NCBI RefSeq assembly: GCF_032854445.1 | Contig: NW_027018019.1 | Location: forward strand, 51,973 to 115,972 | Reading direction: 5' to 3' | DNA length: 64,000 nt | DNA from: Liolophura sinensis | Taxonomy: Eukaryota; Mollusca; Polyplacophora; Chitonida; Chitonidae | Shown here: positions 59,056 through 64,000 of the stretch, in pieces | Layout of the letters: the number at the start of each line of letters is the position of its first letter | Numbering within the stretch: the first letter of the stretch is position 1 | Position numbers and translations under genes: made by a program | Notes under the pieces: model-generated | Told to the model about the DNA's origin: nothing | The model's input: the letters and a program-made list of their open reading frames with translations, nothing else | The model's database searches: none

Positions 59056-61199
59056 TGCCAAAAGATGCGGAGTTGGGCCAGGCATCGGCAGCTGTAGAAA
59101 AATTGCAAATATCCCTGGTTTCCATGGAGTAAGAGCCGTTGCTGGGCACGTGATTATGACATCAATGATCATTGAATTGTCGCTACAGCCAAAAGTATTG
59201 GTCGGAGAGCAACGCGGTTTGCACCATTGGAATTCTCGTCACAAAATACGTCGGATTAGCATTTTACTAGTAGCACTGGAACAGTTTTTCCACTTTTGCA
59301 TTTTTACCTGGTCTTTTTGTTAATTGAAACCGGCTACACTGTACTCTGTACAATCGCGACTGGTCATTACTATATTCAACTTTTGACTATAAGTTATGTG
59401 CCCTTCGGTAGCCCAGAAGAGCTGAAATCTTTGGGCCAAGCCCATTTAACTCACCCAGCAATTGTCTTACTTCTAAGTGCAAGACAATCTCAATGTGTTT
59501 ATCTACGTGTAGAAAAACCACACCATTTGTACATAAAAAACACAAGGTACTTGATACAGTCTGCTGTAAAAAGTACAACTAAACACTGACCCACATTTAT
59601 AAGGTGCCAAAAGATGCGGAATTGGGCCAGCCATCGGTAGCTGTTAAAAAATTGCAAATATCCCTGGTTTCCATGGAGTAAGAGCCGTTGCTGGGCACGT
59701 GATTATGACATAAATGATCATTCAATTGTCGCTACAGCCAAAAGTATTGGTCGGAGAGCATCGCGGATTGCACCATTCGATTTCTCGTCACAAAATACGT
59801 CGGATTAGCCTCTTACCAGCAGCACTGGAACAGTTTTTCCAATTTTGCATTTTTGCCTGGTCTTTTTGTTAATTGAAATCGGCTACACTGTACTCTGTAC
59901 AATCGCGACTGGTCATTACTATATTCAACTTTTGACTATAAGTTATGTGCCCTTCGGTAGCCCAGAAGACCTGAAATCTTTGGGCTAAGCCCATTTAACT
60001 CACCCAGCAATTGCCTTACTTCTAAGTGCAAGACAATCTCAATGTCTTTATCTACGTGTAGAAAAACCACACCATTTGTACATGAGAAACACAAGGTACT
60101 TGATACAGTCTGCTGTAAAAAGTACAACTGAACACTGACCCACTTCAGTAAGGTGCCAAAAGATGCGGAATTGAGCCAGGCATCGGCAGCTGTTGAAAAA
60201 TTGCAAATTTCCCTGGTTTCCATGGAGTAAGAGCCGTTGCTGTGCACGTGATTATGACATAAATGATCATTGAATTGTCGCTACAGCCAAAAGTATTGGT
60301 CGGAGAGCAACACGGATTGCACCATTCGATTTGCCGTCACAAAATACGTCGGATTAGCCTCTTACTAGCAGCACTGGAACAGTTTTTCCAATTTTGCATT
60401 TTTGCCTGGTCTTTTTGTTAATTGAAATCGGCTACACTGTACTCTGTACAATCGCGACTGGTCATTACTATATTCAACTTTTAACTATAAGTTATGTGCC
60501 CTTCGGTAGCCCAGAGGATCTGAAATCTTTGGGCTAAGCCCATTTAACTCACCCAGAATTGCCTTACTTCTAAGTGCAAGAGAATCTCAATGTCTTTATC
60601 TACGTGTAGAAAAACCACACCATTTGTACGTGAAAAACACAAGGTACTTGATACAGTCTGCTGTAAAAAGTACAACTGACCACAGACACACATCATTAAG
60701 GTGCCAAAAGATGCGGAATTGAGCCAGGCATCGGCAGCTGTTGAAAAATTGCAAATTTTCCTGGTTTCCATGGAGTAAGAGCCGTTGCTACGCACGTGAT
60801 TATGACATAAATGATCATTCAATTGTCACTACAGCCAAAAGTATTGGTCGGAGAGCAACGCGGTTTGCACCATTCGATTTCTCGTCACAAAATACGTCGG
60901 ATTAGCCTCTTACCAGCAGCAACTGGAACAGTTTTTCCACTTTTGCATTTTTACCTGGTCTTTTTGTTAATTGAAATTGGCTACACTGTAGTATGTACAA
61001 TCGCGACTGGTCATTAGTATATTCAACTTTTGACTATAAGTTATGTGCCCTTCGGTAGCCCAGTAGACGTCAAATCTTTGTGCTAAGCCCATTTAACTCA
61101 CCCAGCAATTGTCTTACTTCTAAGTCGAAGACAATCTCAATGTCTTTATCTACGTGTAGAAAAACCACACCATTTGTACATAAAAAACACAAGGTACTT

Positions 61200-63550
61200 G
61201 ATACAGTCTGCTGTAAAAAGTACAACTGACCACAGACCCCACATCAGTAAGGTGCCAAAAGATGCAGAATTGAGCCAGGTATCGGCAGCTGTTGAAAAAT
61301 TGCAAATTTCCTTGGTTTCCATAGAGTAAGAGCCGTTGCTGGGCACGTGATTATGGACATAAATGATCATTTAATTGTCGCTACAGCCAAAAGTATTGGT
61401 CGGAGAGCAACGCGGTTTGCACCATTCGATTTGTCGTTACAAAATACGTCGGATTAGGCCTCTTACCAGCAGCACTGGAACAATTTTTCCAATTTTGCAT
61501 TTTTGCCTGCTCTTTCTGTAAATTGAAATCGGCTACACTGTACTCTGTACAATCGCGACTGGTCATTACTATATTCCAACTTTTGACTATAAGTTATGTG
61601 CCCTTCGGTAGCCCAGAAGACCTGAAATCTTTGGGCTAAGCCCATTTAACTCACCCAGCAATTGCCTTACTTCTAAGTGCAAGACAATCTCAATGCCTTT
61701 ATCTACGTGTAGAAAAACCACACCATTTGTACGTGAAAAACACAAGGTACTTGATACAGTCTGCTGTAAAAAGTACAACTGACCACAGACACACATCATT
61801 AAGGTGCAAAAGATGCGGAATTGAGCCAGGCATCGCAGCTGTTGACAAATTGCAAATTTCCCTGGTTTCCATGGAGTAAGAGCCGTTGCTACGCACGTGA
61901 TTATGACATCAATGATCATTCAATTGTCACTACAGCCAAAAGTATTGGTCGGAGAGCAACGCGGTTTGCACCATTCGATTTCTCGTCACAAAATACGTCG
62001 ATTAGCCTCTTACCAGCAGCACTGGAACAGTTTTTCCACTTTGCATTTTTACCTGGTCTTTTTGTTAATTGAAATCGGCTACACTGTACTCTGTACCATC
62101 GCGACTGGTCATTACTATATTCAACTTTTGAGTATAAGTTATGTGCCCTTTGGTAGCCAGAAGACGTTCAAATCTTTGGGCTCAGCCCATTTAGCCCACC
62201 CAACAATTGTCTTACTTCTAAGTCAAGACAATCTCAATGTCTTTATCTACGTGTAGAAAAACCACACATTTGTACATGGAAAAACAAAAGGTACTTGATA
62301 CAGTCTGCTGTAAAAAAGTACAACTGAACACTGACCCACTTCAGTAAGGTGCCAAAAGATGCGGAATTGAGCCAGGTATCGGCAGCTGTTGAAAAATTGC
62401 AAATTTCCCTGGTTTCCATGGAGTAAGAGCCGTTGCTGGGCACGTGATTATGACATCAATGATCATTGAATTGTCCGCTACAGCCAAACGTATTGGTCGG
62501 AGAGCAACGCGGTTTGCACCATTCGATTTGTCGTCACAAAATACGTCGGATTAGCCTCTTACCAGCAGCACTGGAACAGTTTTTTCCACTTTTGCATTTT
62601 TGCCTGGCCTTTTTGTTAATTGAAATCGGCTACACTGTACTCTGTACAATCGCGACTGGTCATTACTATATTCAACTTTTGACTATAAGTTATGTGCCCT
62701 TCGGTAGCCCAGAAGACCTGAAATCTTTGGGCTAAGCCATTTAACTCACCCAGCAATTGCCTTACTTCTAAGTCCAAGACAATCTCAAAGTTTTTATCTA
62801 CGTGTAGAAAAACCACACCATTTGTACGTGAAAACCAAAAGGTACTTGATACAGTCTGCTGTAAAAAGTGCAACTGAACACTGACCCACTTCAGTGAGGT
62901 GCCAAAAGATGCGGAATTGAGCCAGGCATCGGCAGCTGTTGAAAAATTGCAAATTTCCCTGGTTTTCATGGAGTAAGAGCGTTGCTGTGCACGTGATTAT
63001 GACATCAATGATCAATCAATTGTCACTACAGCCAAAAGTATTGGTCGGAGAGAAACGCGGTTTGCACCATTCGATTTCTCGTCACAAAATACGTCGGATC
63101 AGCCTCTTACCAGCAGAACTGGAACAGTTTTTCCACTTTTGTATTTTTACCTGGATTTTTTTTGTTTATTGAAATCTCGGCCTACACTGTACTCTGTACA
63201 ATCGCGACTGGTCATTACTATATTCAACTTTTAACTGTAAGTTATGTGCCCTTCGGTAGCCCAGAAGACGTCAAATCTGTGGACTAAGCCCATTTAACTC
63301 ACCCAGCAATTGTCTTACTTCTAAGTCCAAGACAATCTCAATGTCTTTATCTACGTGTAGAAAACCACACCATTTGTACATAAAAAACACAAGGTACTTG
63401 ATACAGTCTGCTGTAAAAAGTACAACTGACCACAGGACCCACATGAATAAGGTGCCAAAAGATGCGGAATTGAGGCAGGTATCGGCAGTTGTTGAAAAAT
63501 GCAAATTCCCTGGTTTCCATGGAGTAAGAGCCGTTGCTGTGCACGTGATT
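61200..63550. repeat. Satellite segment rich in one-base indels (right)
   Basis: Compared with its partner at about 56,260-58,600 it has many single-base gains or losses (near 61,235, 61,356, 61,457, 61,577, 61,808, 61,835, 62,167, 62,224 and 62,476). Its partner lacks them. This resembles the patch at 10.0-14.7 kb. Confidence 0.7.
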
Positions 63551-64000
63551 ATGACATAAATGATCATTCAATTGTCACTACAGCCAAAAGTATTGGTCGG
63601 AGAGCAACGCGGTTTGCACCATTCGATTTTTCGTCACAAAATACGTCGGATTAGCCTCTTACCAGCAAGACTGGAACAATTTCTCCAATTTTGCATTTTT
63701 GCCTGGTCTTTTTGTTAATTGAAATCGGCTACACTGTACTATGTACCATCGCGACTGGTCATTACTATATTCAACTTTTGACTATAAGATATGTGCCCTT
63801 CGGTAGCCCAGAAGACCTGAAATCTTTGGGCTAAGCCCATTTAACTCACCCAGCAATTGTCTTACTTCTAAGTCCAAGACAATCTCAATGTCTTTATCTA
63901 CGTGTAGAAAAACCAGACCATTTGTACATGAAAAACACAAGGTACTTGATACAGTCTGCTGTAAAAAGTACAAATAAACACTGACCGACATTTATAAGGT

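Larger units (their letters stand above)
44318..64000. repeat. 549-bp satellite array, right arm
   Basis: Resumes the monomer in the same phase and orientation as the left arm and runs off the window; about 36 copies. Subtypes here include many with GACCACAGACACACATCATT or GACCACAGACCCACATGAAT before the landmark. Two monomers (near 45,044 and 50,494) share the same deletion of about 41 bp (CGTCACATTTTTCC junction), showing that they descend from one deleted copy through block duplication. Confidence 0.97.

Overview
The window is eukaryotic, almost certainly animal, nuclear DNA made of two things: a long tandem satellite and one large self-synthesizing (Maverick/Polinton, virus-like) transposon inserted into it. 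The host is not identifiable from the sequence; a marine invertebrate is my guess, based only on element type and the isoleucine tRNA-like gene.

Layout. 1-25833: a satellite with a 549-bp monomer, about 47 copies. 25834-44317: an 18,484-bp Polinton. 44318-64000: about 36 more copies of the same satellite. The insertion is exact. The 6-bp target duplication ATGCGG flanks the element (25828-25833 and 44318-44323), and most other monomers carry the unoccupied ATGCGG at the same place.

The Polinton has very long terminal inverted repeats (about 2.97 kb each). Each contains a near-terminal palindrome, a CCAAT-rich promoter-like region, a four-finger C2H2 zinc-finger gene with a probable 49-bp intron, an Ile(AAT) tRNA-like sequence and long AT-rich DNA. 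Between them is a typical Polinton gene set. On the plus strand come a retroviral-type integrase with a C-terminal chromodomain, a Pro/Thr/Ser-rich membrane protein, an FtsK/HerA-type packaging ATPase, a small basic protein with a hydrophobic tail, a disordered protein with an LDQEM-type helical core, a penton-like minor capsid protein, a basic Gly-rich core-type protein, a double jelly-roll major capsid protein and an adenain-like cysteine protease. On the minus strand, convergent with these, is a protein-primed family B DNA polymerase. Together they give integration, replication, packaging, capsid and maturation functions.

Three core genes are broken in this sequence: the major capsid (five frame changes in about 0.6 kb), the protease (one) and PolB (one frame change and one in-frame TAA). 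The satellite itself has patches dense in one-base indels (about 10.0-14.7 kb and 61.2-63.5 kb), so local consensus error is a real alternative to decay. The most unusual items are the gene-bearing TIRs, a short RHIM-like reading frame just inside the left TIR, a dispersed GTCAGTGTGTCA-type repeat, and fragments of TIR sequence repeated inside the right TIR boundary.
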